From an uncultured Ruminiclostridium sp. (lineage in GTDB: Bacteria; Bacillota; Clostridia; Oscillospirales; Ruminococcaceae): a stretch of DNA of 64,000 bases. Made by a program: the position numbers and the translations under genes. Within the stretch, counting starts at the first letter, position 1. The number at the start of each line of letters is the position of its first letter. Positions 33,529 to 42,240 of this stretch are shown here, one piece after another. Under the pieces are notes generated by a model. That model searched no databases, had not been told where the DNA came from, and worked only from the letters and a program-made list of their open reading frames with translations. The stretch covers positions 1 to 64,000 of the forward strand of contig CAJUQV010000009.1 of NCBI GenBank assembly GCA_910588335.1, written 5' to 3'.

Positions 33529-34155
33529 TTAATATGACTCAATTTTTGAACATATTTGGTGACGATTCTTCCAAAACTTTATTTCGATTGCCGGAGGATT
33601 CTTTATCATATTGTATCGGCAATGGAGGGAAACCGTTTCATTTTGCTTTGATTCCCTTCTTTTTGTCGCTTTCACAATAAAAATGTCTTCTTCTTTTAAT
33701 AATTTAAGTACATCCAATGGAATGTAGTCAATGTCCGGGTTGGGGTGAAACACAATCCGGGTTGCTCTGCCATCGACTTTAAAATCGAGTTTCAGGTTTT
33801 CAGCGAAAAAGTGTTCTCCTCCAGGGAACATTTTTTCAGTCCACCAAACGCAAGCAAACTTGTTTCGATCTGTCAAGTTTTGACAAATTTTGATTGCCTG
33901 GTTAGTCCGATCGGTGTCAATCACCGGCGAATCTTGGCTTCCAGTTGAAATTACAACTTGGCACATGCCAGGTTCACCATTGAGTAACGCCATTCTGAGC
34001 AGGGGTGTCCTCAGATAGCTATTGTCCGGATCAGGCAATTTAAATGCTGATGCCGGTGTGACAAACATGTCACATTTGATGCGGGGGATATACGATGCCG
34101 ATATTGGTGTTTAGACATCAAGAAATTTCTTATCACCAGTTGGCTTTTTTGCCAT
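33529..34155 (-). pseudogene. unknown gene interrupted by an early stop
   Basis: A consensus AGGAGG precedes ATG 34155, which opens MAKKPTGDKKFLDV and then a TAA at 34111-34113. The same frame continues for about 190 codons (TPISASYIPRIKCDMF, then GMCQVVISTGSQDSPVID and RATRIVFHPNPDIDYI). The next ATG (34068) lacks a ribosome site. This is probably a recent nonsense mutation in an otherwise intact gene. No family recognised; mixed alpha/beta composition, no signal or membrane segment. Confidence 0.6.
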
Positions 34156-34647
34156 TTTGTTTTACCTCCTTTGTGTAAAACGTCAGATTGTTCTTATGTA
34201 ACCTCTTGTTGCATAAGGTAAATAAGCAGTTGCGATTTATTTACTTACTTATTACAAATATGAAATACGGTTTGTTCGGAATTTGGCATAAGGTGTGTTA
34301 TCGTTACCAAAAAAATTACAACCGGTTTTCTTAGAATCAGCCTCCCGTATTTTTCGGTTTTGCGAAGCAAAATGAATTTTCTTTAGGGAAATTCAAGAAA
34401 AATCGGGACGGAAACGAGCTGAGGACAAGACGAAGTCGCAGCCCGAAGCCGTTTCCCATTTGAAAAATCGTCCTCGGCTTTGCCGAGAACGATTTTTCAA
34501 ATGATGTGGGATATCGTGACCAAATAGATTTTATATCTCGTTTCAAATCTCGGAATAAAAGGGGTCTTAGGGGAAAACCATCAGGGTTTCCACCTAAATT
34601 GTAAACAAAAACCTCTTATTTTGCGATAGCAAAATAAGAGGTTAGCT
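34156..34647. other. non-coding region with strong hairpins
   Basis: No gene seen. A hairpin at 34457-34503 has a 15-bp outer stem (CATTTGAAAAATCGT / ACGATTTTTCAAATG) and a 6-bp inner stem CTCGGC/GCCGAG. The tRNA-Gln terminator lies at 34610-34643. Confidence 0.6.
34610..34643 (-). terminator. terminator of tRNA-Gln
   Basis: Perfect 15-bp stem AACCTCTTATTTTGC / GCAAAATAAGAGGTT, four-base loop, T run on the minus strand. Confidence 0.9.
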
Positions 34648-34723
34648 TGGTTGGGCTAGGTGGATTCGAACCACCGGAATGACGGAGTCAAAGTCCGTTG
34701 CCTTACCGCTTGGCTATAGCCCA
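34648..34723 (-). tRNA. tRNA-Gln (anticodon TTG), CCA encoded
   Basis: Cloverleaf on the minus strand: acceptor TGGGCTA/TAGCCCA, D arm GCC/GGC, anticodon stem ACGGA/TCCGT with loop CTTTGAC (anticodon TTG), T arm GGTGG-TTCGAAT-CCACC, discriminator A, CCA encoded. Confidence 0.95.
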
Positions 34724-34883
34724 ATCGCAAAATATATTTTCCGAATAAAGTCCTGCCTGCAAAAGCCTTCAACTCAACCCAAGCTTCGCTGAGAACCTTT
34801 GACGATCAAGACTAATCAATTATATCATATTGTTAGAAAAAATACAACCCTTTTTGAAAAAAAGTCAAAAATATATTTTACGC

Positions 34884-35043
34884 TATGGCTTATTTGAAAA
34901 AAGAGGAAACGACGAGTTTTTGGCCTAAAATGGTTAGCTTAAAGGAAAAAACACAGTCAAACCGTCGTTTGACGAGACTTTTTAACGCAGAAAATGACCG
35001 TTTTGGGAAGAAAAGACGCTGTTTCCGATTTTTCAAACCAGCC
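34884..35043. repeat. 160-bp dispersed repeat, copy A
   Basis: Shares its whole length with 48194-48356 (for example GTTAGCTT.AAGGAAAAAA, then CGTTTCCGATTTTTCAAAC). Its ends form an inverted repeat of the type GGCTTGTTTGAAAAA / TTTTTCAAACAAGCC. Shorter relatives lie near 25904 and 36783. Confidence 0.75.
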
Positions 35044-35069
35044 ACAGTATAAGATCTTGGTATTTTGTT

Positions 35070-35229
35070 ATTGCTCCCCCAATTAACTCTTGAAGATTTT
35101 ATGCGCCGAACGGCTGTCGGAAGACAAGGAAGAAAGCCGTAGGAATATGCGCATATTTCAAGGGTTTTTGACGAAGTATTTCGACAGTCGGGCAAGCAGA
35201 AAAATTCAAGAGTTAATTGGGGAAGCAAT
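35070..35229. mobile_element. MITE-like element, copy 2
   Basis: 160 bp, same terminal inverted repeats and over 90 percent the same interior as 26408-26555 by eye, with about 12-15 extra bases (GGGTTTTTGACGAAG region) before the right arm. It lies 27 bases from repeat copy A. Confidence 0.8.
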
Positions 35230-35424
35230 TATATGTATGTAATCCTAAAATTGATTTTTGCCAATTCTCTTTTAGCACTCCACTCAAGCAGAGCTTGTTA
35301 TTCTTTCTTTAACCGCATAAAGCGGTTTATTCCGCCTCTGACATAATCTCTTCAAAAGCGGCAGTATTGAAATCCGCATTGTACATTTTTCCCATAATTC
35401 GACATTTTATGTTCTCTGCATACG
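35230..35424. other. non-coding gap
   Basis: Low-complexity, A/T-rich; I see no gene, promoter or terminator. Confidence 0.4.
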
Positions 35425-36177
35425 CTATATCTCCATATACCGCTCTATTTCACTCCAAGTTTTTGCTGTCGGAATATTTTTATCTATGGAATGTCCTTCT
35501 TCCATCGCATAAGGCAGATCAATCGCCCCTATGTACCATACCGGCTGCAGACCGGCATTTAAGGAGCCTTTCACATCGCATTCGTAGTGATCCCCGATAT
35601 ACCAAACTTCGTCCGGAGGTAATTCAGCTTTCTCCAAAGCCAAATCGAATATCCTTTTGTTCGGTTTGCGGAATATAAAATTACTTGAGGTAATGATAAA
35701 TTCAAAAGTATTTTCCGGAAGCAGCCTGTTGATACGCTCCGCAACAACAGAAGGAGCATAAGAAATATTGCTGATTACTCCTGTGCGGATACCTTTGTTT
35801 TTCAAATATCCCAAAAAATCTTTTATACCCGTTGTCGGCACTCCCGGAGCAGCGGCATTCCAAAATACTGTATCAATTTCGGAGTTGCTTAATGCAATCT
35901 CTATTCCCTGCGATTCATAAAGATAAGGCGTAAACATTGTATTGGGTATTTCTATCTGAAATAAGTGCCTTTTTTCAGGATTAAATCTCCCGAATTCCCG
36001 AATGATTTCATTTGCTTTGGATTGCACCTGTTCTGCCGACAAATGATACTTATTTCTTGTAGCATATTGTAAGACAGCAGCTGTTCCCTTTACCCCGTCA
36101 AACTTCTGTTCTGCAATAAGCGTTTGGCCATAATCAAATAATACCATTTGGGGCGTTTTTATGTAATTTGCTTTCAC
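35425..36177 (-). CDS. HAD-superfamily hydrolase
   Basis: 250 residues from a GTG at 36177, chosen for GGAGGG nine bases upstream. Motif I reads FDYGQTL, motif II VISNISYAP, motif III Lys near KPNKRIFD, motif IV YIGDHYECDVKGSLNAG. The second Asp of motif I (the acid/base in DxDxT phosphatases) is Gly here, as in some HAD branches, so phosphatase activity may be altered. It probably acts on a small phosphorylated metabolite. Confidence 0.85.
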   Translation of the reverse strand: MKANYIKTPQMVLFDYGQTLIAEQKFDGVKGTAAVLQYATRNKYHLSAEQVQSKANEIIREFGRFNPEKRHLFQIEIPNTMFTPYLYESQGIEIALSNSEIDTVFWNAAAPGVPTTGIKDFLGYLKNKGIRTGVISNISYAPSVVAERINRLLPENTFEFIITSSNFIFRKPNKRIFDLALEKAELPPDEVWYIGDHYECDVKGSLNAGLQPVWYIGAIDLPYAMEEGHSIDKNIPTAKTWSEIERYMEI

Positions 36178-36270
36178 AGATTCTATCCCTCCATTCCGAA
36201 ATTTAACCATCCGATGATGTTCTCGTTAATACGCCGTCAACAAGCTTATAAGCACTATCTTTATTTATTG

Positions 36271-36507
36271 TTATCTTTTTTCTGTTTCGATTTCTAAATC
36301 AATATCAAGAATTTCTGATAATCCCATAAGATAAATAGCAATATCAGCAAGCTCCTCCCCAACGGTTGCTTTATTTTTACGCCATGCGTCATATGCTTCT
36401 GCGACCTAGCCATAAAGCAGGCAGAATTCTTCATTAACGTCTGTAACCTTAAAGCCCTTAATAAGCTTGTTTTGGTATACCTCTTTTTGCATTTCGTTCG
36501 TTTTCAT
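36271..36507 (-). pseudogene. MazG-like NTP pyrophosphohydrolase with nonsense codon
   Basis: The minus strand reads MKTNEMQKEVYQNKLIKGFK and EEFCLLYG, then TAG (36408-36406), then VAEAYDAWRKN and GEELADIAIYLMGLSEILDI in the same frame. The stop replaces what should be the first Glu of the ExxE/EELAD metal site. This is a small single-domain MazG-type house-cleaning enzyme inactivated by one base change. Confidence 0.75.
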
Positions 36508-36684
36508 TTTTTGTATTTCCTTCAAATTTGCATTTAGAGTGCTGTATAATTCGATTACAATTATAGCATACACAAAAAACAATGTCAATAAGGGCGCACT
36601 TACAAGTCACCCGCAAGAGGTCGGTGGTACTGCCTTCGGCAGACGTGCGCTCGCCGAGGGAAATAATCAAACGAGCATTCATAC

Positions 36685-36721
36685 CAATCTTTAATCAAGT
36701 TGTAGACTTGATTAAAGATTG
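36685..36721. repeat. perfect 16-bp inverted repeat
   Basis: CAATCTTTAATCAAGT, five-base loop, ACTTGATTAAAGATTG. It lies next to the palindrome at 36732-36781. Confidence 0.85.
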
Positions 36722-36731
36722 CACCCCAAGC

Positions 36732-36781
36732 ACTAATCTTTGGTCAGTCATTACTTGTCTATACCTTGACCAAAGATTAGT
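36732..36781. repeat. palindromic repeat (CTAATCTTTGGTCA family), copy 1
   Basis: Perfect 15-bp arms ACTAATCTTTGGTCA and TGACCAAAGATTAGT around 20 bases. A diverged copy is at 51833-51889 and half an arm is at about 41985-41998. Confidence 0.8.
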
Positions 36782-37155
36782 ATAAGCATTTTGGGTCAAA
36801 AAACCGTCATTTGCTCTTTTTTCAAACAACCCCTAATCCAACAAAAGTTCATACAAGCTAAAACAGTGCCAAGCATACACATTTTTTGGGGGGCGTTGCC
36901 CCCGTCCTTCGGACTCCCCTACTTCCCTTTCGGAGTTCGAAAGGGAAGCGGAAAGGACAGCGCGTCGCTTCGCTCCTTTTTGTTTATTTTTTTATTGTGT
37001 TGCTATAGTATTGCTCCTTTGTTTTCAATGAATCTTTCAACTGCAGAGATCCCCTTGGCAAATCACGTCTCGGTATTAGAGCTTTGCGGATTTGAAAATT
37101 TTACCGATTACTGTTGAACCCCAGTAAAAAAATAAATAAACCTTTCATTTTCCCC

Positions 37156-37184
37156 TTGATTTTTTTTTAAAAATGAGTTATAAT
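37156..37184 (+). promoter_or_regulatory. sigma-A promoter of SRP RNA/dnaX
   Basis: TTGATT at 37156-37161, 17-base T/A-rich spacer, TATAAT at 37179-37184. Confidence 0.82.
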
Positions 37185-37247
37185 ATAAAACAACAATCTT
37201 TAATATGTAAAAATCATATTGCAAATACAGCGCGAAATGATTTTATG

Positions 37248-37381
37248 TTGAGCCTTTGATTACGGGCGCAGGAAGTCCTGCTCAAGGCGGTGCCGTGAAC
37301 CATGTCAGGCGGGGAACCGAGCAGCATTAAGCGGATTTCCGACTGTGCGCGGGTAACCTGCCCCCGTAATGAGAGGCTCAA
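37248..37381 (+). ncRNA. ffs: signal recognition particle RNA (4.5S-like)
   Basis: Contains the conserved domain IV core with CCATGTCAGG, GGGGAAC and AGCAGCATTAAG, which binds Ffh. The ends pair in a long stem (TTGAGCCT..GATTACGGG.. with ..CCCGTAAT..AGGCTCAA). At about 134 bases it is short and seems to lack an Alu domain. Its place just upstream of dnaX is common in Firmicutes. Confidence 0.9.
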
Positions 37382-37438
37382 TATCTAATTTTTCTGATCG
37401 GAGAACACAATCCCCGCCGGAGAAAGGAGCCTGCCTAT

Positions 37439-39445
37439 ATGTATCTGGCGCTGTACAGAAAATACCGCCCAAATACCTTTGACGACGTCATCTCTCAGGA
37501 ACATATTACCACAACCTTGAAAAACCAGATAGCCACAGGCCAGATAGCTCACGCTTACCTGTTTACGGGAACCAGAGGAACCGGAAAAACCTCCTGTGCA
37601 AAAATAATGGCAAAGGCGGTCAACTGCCTTTCTCCGGTTAACGGAAACCCATGCGGAAGCTGCAAAGCCTGTAAGGCCATTGCCGAGGGAAGTACGGATA
37701 TTATCGAAATAGACGCCGCCTCCAATAACGGCGTCGACAGCATAAGACAGATTCGGGATGAGGTGATTTACACCCCCATCGACTGTAAATACAAGGTCTA
37801 TATAATAGACGAGGTTCATATGCTGTCGGATTCGGCATTCAACGCGCTCCTGAAAACCCTTGAGGAACCTCCGGAGCACGCGGTTTTCATTCTGGCGACT
37901 ACCGAGTACTATAAAGTTCCCGCGACTATATTATCCAGATGTCAGCAGTTTCTGTTTTCCAAAATCGACCCCGAAGCAGCGAAAAAAAGGCTTCTTGAAG
38001 TGGCTGGAAAAGAAAATATAAAGCTTACGGAAAACGCCGCCTCCCTTATAGCGAGACTTTCCGACGGGGCAATGCGCGACGCTTGGTCACTTTTGGATCA
38101 GTGCGTATCAGCAGAGGGGGGCGCCGTGGACGAAGAATCGGTGCGCAAGTGCGGAGGAGTCGCCGACAGCGGTTATCTGTTTTCCGTATCCGAAGCGGCG
38201 GCAGCTCAAAATCCGGCCGACGCGCTTAAGCTGTTGGACGAGCTTATAACGAAGGGGAAAGATATTTCCCGATTTATAGAAGAGCTGACTCTTCATTACA
38301 GAAACCTTATGCTTACAAAATCGGTAGGCGGTACTTTTGTTAAAGGTACCGATGAAGAGTTAAAACGTTATTCGGAGCAATGCAAAAAGCTTTCTTCCGA
38401 CGAGATTATGCGGCAAGTAGATCTTATATCGGACAGCTTAGACAATATAAATCGAATGAAACAAACGGGTCAGGGGCGGCTTTTGACGGAACAGCTTCTG
38501 ATAAGGCTTTGCTCTCCGCGCCTTTCCAATGACTCCGCATCTTTGGCGGCGCGGTTGGGTGCGTTGGAAAATCGTCTGAACAATCTTAACGCCGCCGATT
38601 TCGTGAAACCACCCGACAATTCGGAAAGGCCTTCGGATATTTCGGCAGCACCTGCGAGTACTACGGAAAAGCCCGAAACCGTTTCCGCAGACTATTCCGC
38701 TTCTCCCATCGAAGGGACAAGCGTTGAATCCGACAAAAATACGGATTCTCTTGAGGCGCTTCCTTTAGATATAGACGGTATTCCCTTTCCGGAGCCGCCC
38801 CCCGATATGGGTTATGAATACGTTCCTTTTATCGACGCGCCCTCATCCTATCCCATCCAGGTTCCCGTCTCTGTTTCCGATTCGGGAGCATCGACTCGGC
38901 TTGAGCCGCGGGAATATTTGAAAACGGAACCACCCGCTCACGATAAAACGGATATAAACCAAACCAAGGTAAAATCCAATACGGAAGAACCTGAAAATAA
39001 CACCGAAACCGCAAAAAGTGCACCAAAAGAAAAACGGGAGGAAGAGAACGCCTCGGCAAGCCCGAAGAGCACCGAAAAAGCGGAAAGCTTACCGATTCCC
39101 GAAAGCGACACGGAGCTTCCCGCAGACTGTAAGCCCTTGGCACAATGGGGCGATATAACGGCGCTGCTTCCGGCGTCTTCAAGAAATATCTTAAAAAACG
39201 TCAAGGCCTATTTATACGGCGGGAAAATATATGTGGAGTCTACCCCGTCCTCGCTTTCCATGATGAAAAGCGGAATACGTGCGGCAAAGCTGAGAGACGC
39301 GGTTTATTCGGTAATGGGCGGAAAGCTGGACATATTCACCCTTCCCGAAAAGGTTTATAACGAGGAGAAAAAAGAAGATTTGGTTACTCCTTTTTTAGAC
39401 CGCGCCAGAGAAATGGGCATTGAGGTAGCTGTCAAGGACAGATAA
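37439..39445 (+). CDS. dnaX: DNA polymerase III subunit gamma/tau
   Basis: 668 residues. Clamp-loader ATPase: RKYRPNTFDDVISQ at the N-terminus, Walker A TGTRGTGKT (about 43-51), zinc-binding Cys in CLSPVNGNPCGSCKAC (about 62-79), Walker B IIDEVHM (about 122), sensor 1 ILATTEYYKVPATILSRCQ. Domain III extends to about residue 370; the remaining ~290 residues are a low-complexity acidic linker and a conserved tail (WGDITALLPASSRNILKNVK) that in tau contacts polymerase and helicase. Head of an apparent dnaX-ybaB-recR-guaB operon. Confidence 0.97.
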   Translation: MYLALYRKYRPNTFDDVISQEHITTTLKNQIATGQIAHAYLFTGTRGTGKTSCAKIMAKAVNCLSPVNGNPCGSCKACKAIAEGSTDIIEIDAASNNGVDSIRQIRDEVIYTPIDCKYKVYIIDEVHMLSDSAFNALLKTLEEPPEHAVFILATTEYYKVPATILSRCQQFLFSKIDPEAAKKRLLEVAGKENIKLTENAASLIARLSDGAMRDAWSLLDQCVSAEGGAVDEESVRKCGGVADSGYLFSVSEAAAAQNPADALKLLDELITKGKDISRFIEELTLHYRNLMLTKSVGGTFVKGTDEELKRYSEQCKKLSSDEIMRQVDLISDSLDNINRMKQTGQGRLLTEQLLIRLCSPRLSNDSASLAARLGALENRLNNLNAADFVKPPDNSERPSDISAAPASTTEKPETVSADYSASPIEGTSVESDKNTDSLEALPLDIDGIPFPEPPPDMGYEYVPFIDAPSSYPIQVPVSVSDSGASTRLEPREYLKTEPPAHDKTDINQTKVKSNTEEPENNTETAKSAPKEKREEENASASPKSTEKAESLPIPESDTELPADCKPLAQWGDITALLPASSRNILKNVKAYLYGGKIYVESTPSSLSMMKSGIRAAKLRDAVYSVMGGKLDIFTLPEKVYNEEKKEDLVTPFLDRAREMGIEVAVKDR

Positions 39446-39482
39446 TTTAATAAAAACAACTATTACAAAAGGAGACAAAAAC

Positions 39483-39833
39483 ATGAAAGCAAGATTACCG
39501 GCTGAATACCAGAACAAAGGCGCCGCCAATATGAATCAGATGATAAAGCAGGCGCAGAAAATGCAGGACGATATCGCCGCGGTGCAGGAAAAACTCGATG
39601 AGACGGAATTTTCCGTTTCTGCGGGCGGCGGAATGATAGAGCTTACCATGACCGGAGGAAAGGTGCTGAAATCCGTTAAACTGAATCCCGACTGCATAGA
39701 CAAGGACAACCCCGAAGATCTGGAGGATATAATCATAGCGGGAGTAAACGCAATGCTCCAGAAGGTGGAGGAGGAATCCACCAAGGAAATGGAAAAGGTA
39801 ACGGGCGGATTAAGTATGCCCGGCCTCTTTTAA
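39483..39833 (+). CDS. YbaB/EbfC nucleoid-associated protein
   Basis: 116 residues. N-terminal helix MNQMIKQAQKMQDDIAAVQE, then SAGGGMIELTMTGGKVLKSV and a C-terminal helix, as in YbaB/EbfC dimers that bind DNA. The gene classically sits between dnaX and recR, as here. The first 16 residues (MKARLPAEYQ...) are an extension; AAAGGAG precedes this ATG, so it is probably the true start. Confidence 0.95.
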   Translation: MKARLPAEYQNKGAANMNQMIKQAQKMQDDIAAVQEKLDETEFSVSAGGGMIELTMTGGKVLKSVKLNPDCIDKDNPEDLEDIIIAGVNAMLQKVEEESTKEMEKVTGGLSMPGLF

Positions 39834-39839
39834 ATCACC

Positions 39840-40439
39840 ATGGCGGAATACACCCCTCTGCCCCTGCTTATAGTTTCCGAGCAGTTGGCCAAGCTCCCAG
39901 GAATCGGAATGAAAAGCGCGGGCAGACTTGCCTATCACATATTGAATATGCCGGTTGAACAGGTGGAAGAATTTTCACAAGCTATTTTAAAGGCGAGAAA
40001 ATCGGTGAATTTCTGTAAAACCTGTCAGAATTTTACCGAAGCTGATATCTGTTCCATCTGTTCCGATGAAAGGCGGGATCAAAAAACCGTATGTGTGGTG
40101 GAATCCCCCAAGGACGTTTCCGCCTTTGAAAGGGCGGGCGGCTTCGACGGCGTTTATCATGTGCTGCACGGGCTTTTGTCCCCTGCCGACGGAGTAACCC
40201 CCGACGATATACGCATAAGAGAGCTTATGACAAGGTTAGGCGGAGACGTGGAGGAGGTTATTATGGCAACAAACCCCACAATAGAAGGCGAAACCACCGC
40301 CTCGTATATAAGCCGTCTCATAAAACCCTTAGGGGTAAAGGTGACAAGGCTCGCCTACGGTCTTCCCGCCGGCAGCAGTCTCGAATACGCCGATGAAGTA
40401 ACCCTTCAAAGGGCGCTTGAAAACCGCAACTTAATATAA
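39840..40439 (+). CDS. recR: recombination protein RecR
   Basis: 199 residues. Helix-hairpin-helix LAKLPGIGMKSAGRLAYHIL, zinc finger CKTCQNFTEADICSIC, TOPRIM domain with VVESPKDVSAFERAG and ATNPTIEGETTASYI. It works with RecO and RecF at gapped DNA. It begins six bases after ybaB. Confidence 0.97.
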   Translation: MAEYTPLPLLIVSEQLAKLPGIGMKSAGRLAYHILNMPVEQVEEFSQAILKARKSVNFCKTCQNFTEADICSICSDERRDQKTVCVVESPKDVSAFERAGGFDGVYHVLHGLLSPADGVTPDDIRIRELMTRLGGDVEEVIMATNPTIEGETTASYISRLIKPLGVKVTRLAYGLPAGSSLEYADEVTLQRALENRNLI

Positions 40440-40455
40440 CCGAAAGGAGCAATTT

Positions 40456-41958
40456 ATGGCTAAAATCTATTCCGAACCTTCCCATACTTTCGGGGAGTAC
40501 CTGCTTGTTCCCGGATACAGCTCCGATAAATGCGTACCCGCGAACGTATCACTTAAAACCCCCGTAGTCAAATTCAGAAAAGGGGAAGAATCCGCTATCA
40601 CCATGAACATTCCTCTTGTTTCCGCTATAATGCAGTCGGTATCCGACGATAAAATGGCAGTAGCGCTGGCCAAAGAGGGAGGAATAAGCTTTATTTACGG
40701 CAACCAGTCCGTTGAATCCGAAGCGGAGATGGTAAAGAAGGTAAAGACCCATAAGGCCGGATATGTAAAAAGCGACAGCAATTTAAGCCCCGAAATGACA
40801 CTTCAGGACGTACTGGAGCTTAAAGCGAAAACAGGTCATTCCACCATGCCCGTAACCGAGGACGGCACCTGCGGCAGCAAGCTTGTGGGCATCGTAACCG
40901 GAAGGGATTACCGTATCTCAAGAATGGCGACGAGCGTTAAGGTAAGAGAATTTATGACCCCGTTTGAAAAGCTGATCACCGCTCCGGAGGGTACCACTTT
41001 AAAGGAAGCCAACGATATAATATGGGATCACAAGCTTAATTCGCTGCCCATAATAGACGGAGAGGGAAAGCTTTTATACCTAGTTTTCCGCAAGGATTAC
41101 GAAAGCCATAAAACCAATCAGAACGAACTTCTGGACAAAGCAAAGCGCTATGTGGTGGGGGCAGGAATCAACACCCGCGACTACGCCGAACGTGTTCCCG
41201 CTTTGGTTGAGGCGGGAGCGGACGTACTTTGCATAGATAGCTCCGAGGGTTACTCCGACTGGCAGAAATTTACCATATCTTGGATAAGGGAGCGTTACGG
41301 CGACAGCGTTAAGGTAGGCGCCGGCAATGTTGTCAGCAAAGAGGGATTCCGTTTTCTTGCCGACAGCGGCGCCGACTTTGTAAAAGTGGGTATAGGCGGC
41401 GGTTCTATCTGTATCACAAGAGAGCAGAAGGGCATCGGAAGAGGTCAGGCCACCGCTCTTATCGAGGTGTGCGAAGAAAGAGACCGCTATTTTGAGGAAA
41501 CCGGCGTATACATACCCGTATGCAGTGACGGCGGCATAGTTCACGATTATCACATAACCCTCGCTTTGGCTATGGGCGCGGATTTCATAATGTTGGGAAG
41601 ATATTTCAGCCGCTTTGACGAATCTCCCACGGACAAGATAATGCTTAACGGCACATATGTAAAGGAATACTGGGGCGAAGGCTCAAACCGCGCCAGAAAC
41701 TGGCAGCGCTACGATATGGGCGGAGATAATAAGTTGTCCTTTGAAGAGGGCGTTGACAGCTATGTTCCTTACGCGGGAAGCCTGAAGGATAACGTTACCC
41801 GCACTCTTGCGAAGGTACGCTCCACTATGTGCAACTGCGGCTGTCTTTCCATTCCCGAATTACAGGAAAAATCGGTGCTCACATTGGTTTCTTCCACAAG
41901 TATTGTGGAAGGCGGATCCCATGATGTTATTCTTAAGGACAGCCAGGCGAGAAATTAG
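40456..41958 (+). CDS. guaB: IMP dehydrogenase
   Basis: 500 residues; makes XMP from IMP with NAD, the committed step to GMP. Two CBS domains (about 100-220) sit inside the barrel. The catalytic loop GIGGGSICITREQKG has the active-site Cys (about 319), followed by PVCSDGGIVHDYH and flap residues near YWGEGSNRARNW. AAAGGAG precedes the ATG. The flap sequence and overall style fit the less common IMPDH subgroup of Clostridia and some eukaryotes more than the E. coli type. Confidence 0.94.
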   Translation: MAKIYSEPSHTFGEYLLVPGYSSDKCVPANVSLKTPVVKFRKGEESAITMNIPLVSAIMQSVSDDKMAVALAKEGGISFIYGNQSVESEAEMVKKVKTHKAGYVKSDSNLSPEMTLQDVLELKAKTGHSTMPVTEDGTCGSKLVGIVTGRDYRISRMATSVKVREFMTPFEKLITAPEGTTLKEANDIIWDHKLNSLPIIDGEGKLLYLVFRKDYESHKTNQNELLDKAKRYVVGAGINTRDYAERVPALVEAGADVLCIDSSEGYSDWQKFTISWIRERYGDSVKVGAGNVVSKEGFRFLADSGADFVKVGIGGGSICITREQKGIGRGQATALIEVCEERDRYFEETGVYIPVCSDGGIVHDYHITLALAMGADFIMLGRYFSRFDESPTDKIMLNGTYVKEYWGEGSNRARNWQRYDMGGDNKLSFEEGVDSYVPYAGSLKDNVTRTLAKVRSTMCNCGCLSIPELQEKSVLTLVSSTSIVEGGSHDVILKDSQARN

Positions 41959-42074
41959 TCTTTTGTCATTCATTTTAACCTAACCAAAGATTAGTTTAAA
42001 ATCCGTTTTTACAAAATTTGCGTATAGTTTAAATTTGGCTGTATGCTTTAAAATTCAAAGAATTTATATATTTT

Positions 42075-42113
42075 AATTTCGCTTGCTTTTGCAGTACAAA
42101 GGCAAGCGAAATT
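42075..42113 (+). terminator. hairpin after guaB
   Basis: AATTTCGCTTGC / GCAAGCGAAATT, 12 pairs, weak T run. It may end the dnaX-guaB transcript. Confidence 0.6.
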
Positions 42114-42149
42114 ATTATAGTCTGTCAATATTATTAATATTGCATTAAA

Positions 42150-42193
42150 AATTTCCGTCCACACTTTTCAGAGTGGACGGAAATTCCGATATT
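42150..42193 (-). terminator. terminator after rubrerythrin (bidirectional)
   Basis: AATTTCCGTCCAC / GTGGACGGAAATT, 13 perfect pairs, ten-base loop. A/T runs on both sides allow use by either strand; the rubrerythrin operon ends 56 bases away. Confidence 0.75.
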
Positions 42194-42240
42194 TTTTTAA
42201 GTTGTATTATTTTCAGATTTTAGTTTTATACCAAAAACAA

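Larger units (their letters stand above)
36508..37155. other. non-coding region rich in palindromes
   Basis: No gene seen. It holds the palindromes at 36685-36781, a partial copy of the 160-bp repeat family at about 36783-36840, and a GC-rich hairpin block at 36885-36975 (for example CTTCCCTTTCG / CGAAAGGGAAG at 36922-36948). Confidence 0.5.

Noticed and set aside
36885..36990. GC-rich block considered as a structured RNA gene or CRISPR-like repeats
   Set aside because: Only local hairpins (GGGGGCGTTGCCCCC style) without regular repeat-spacer order or a known RNA core.
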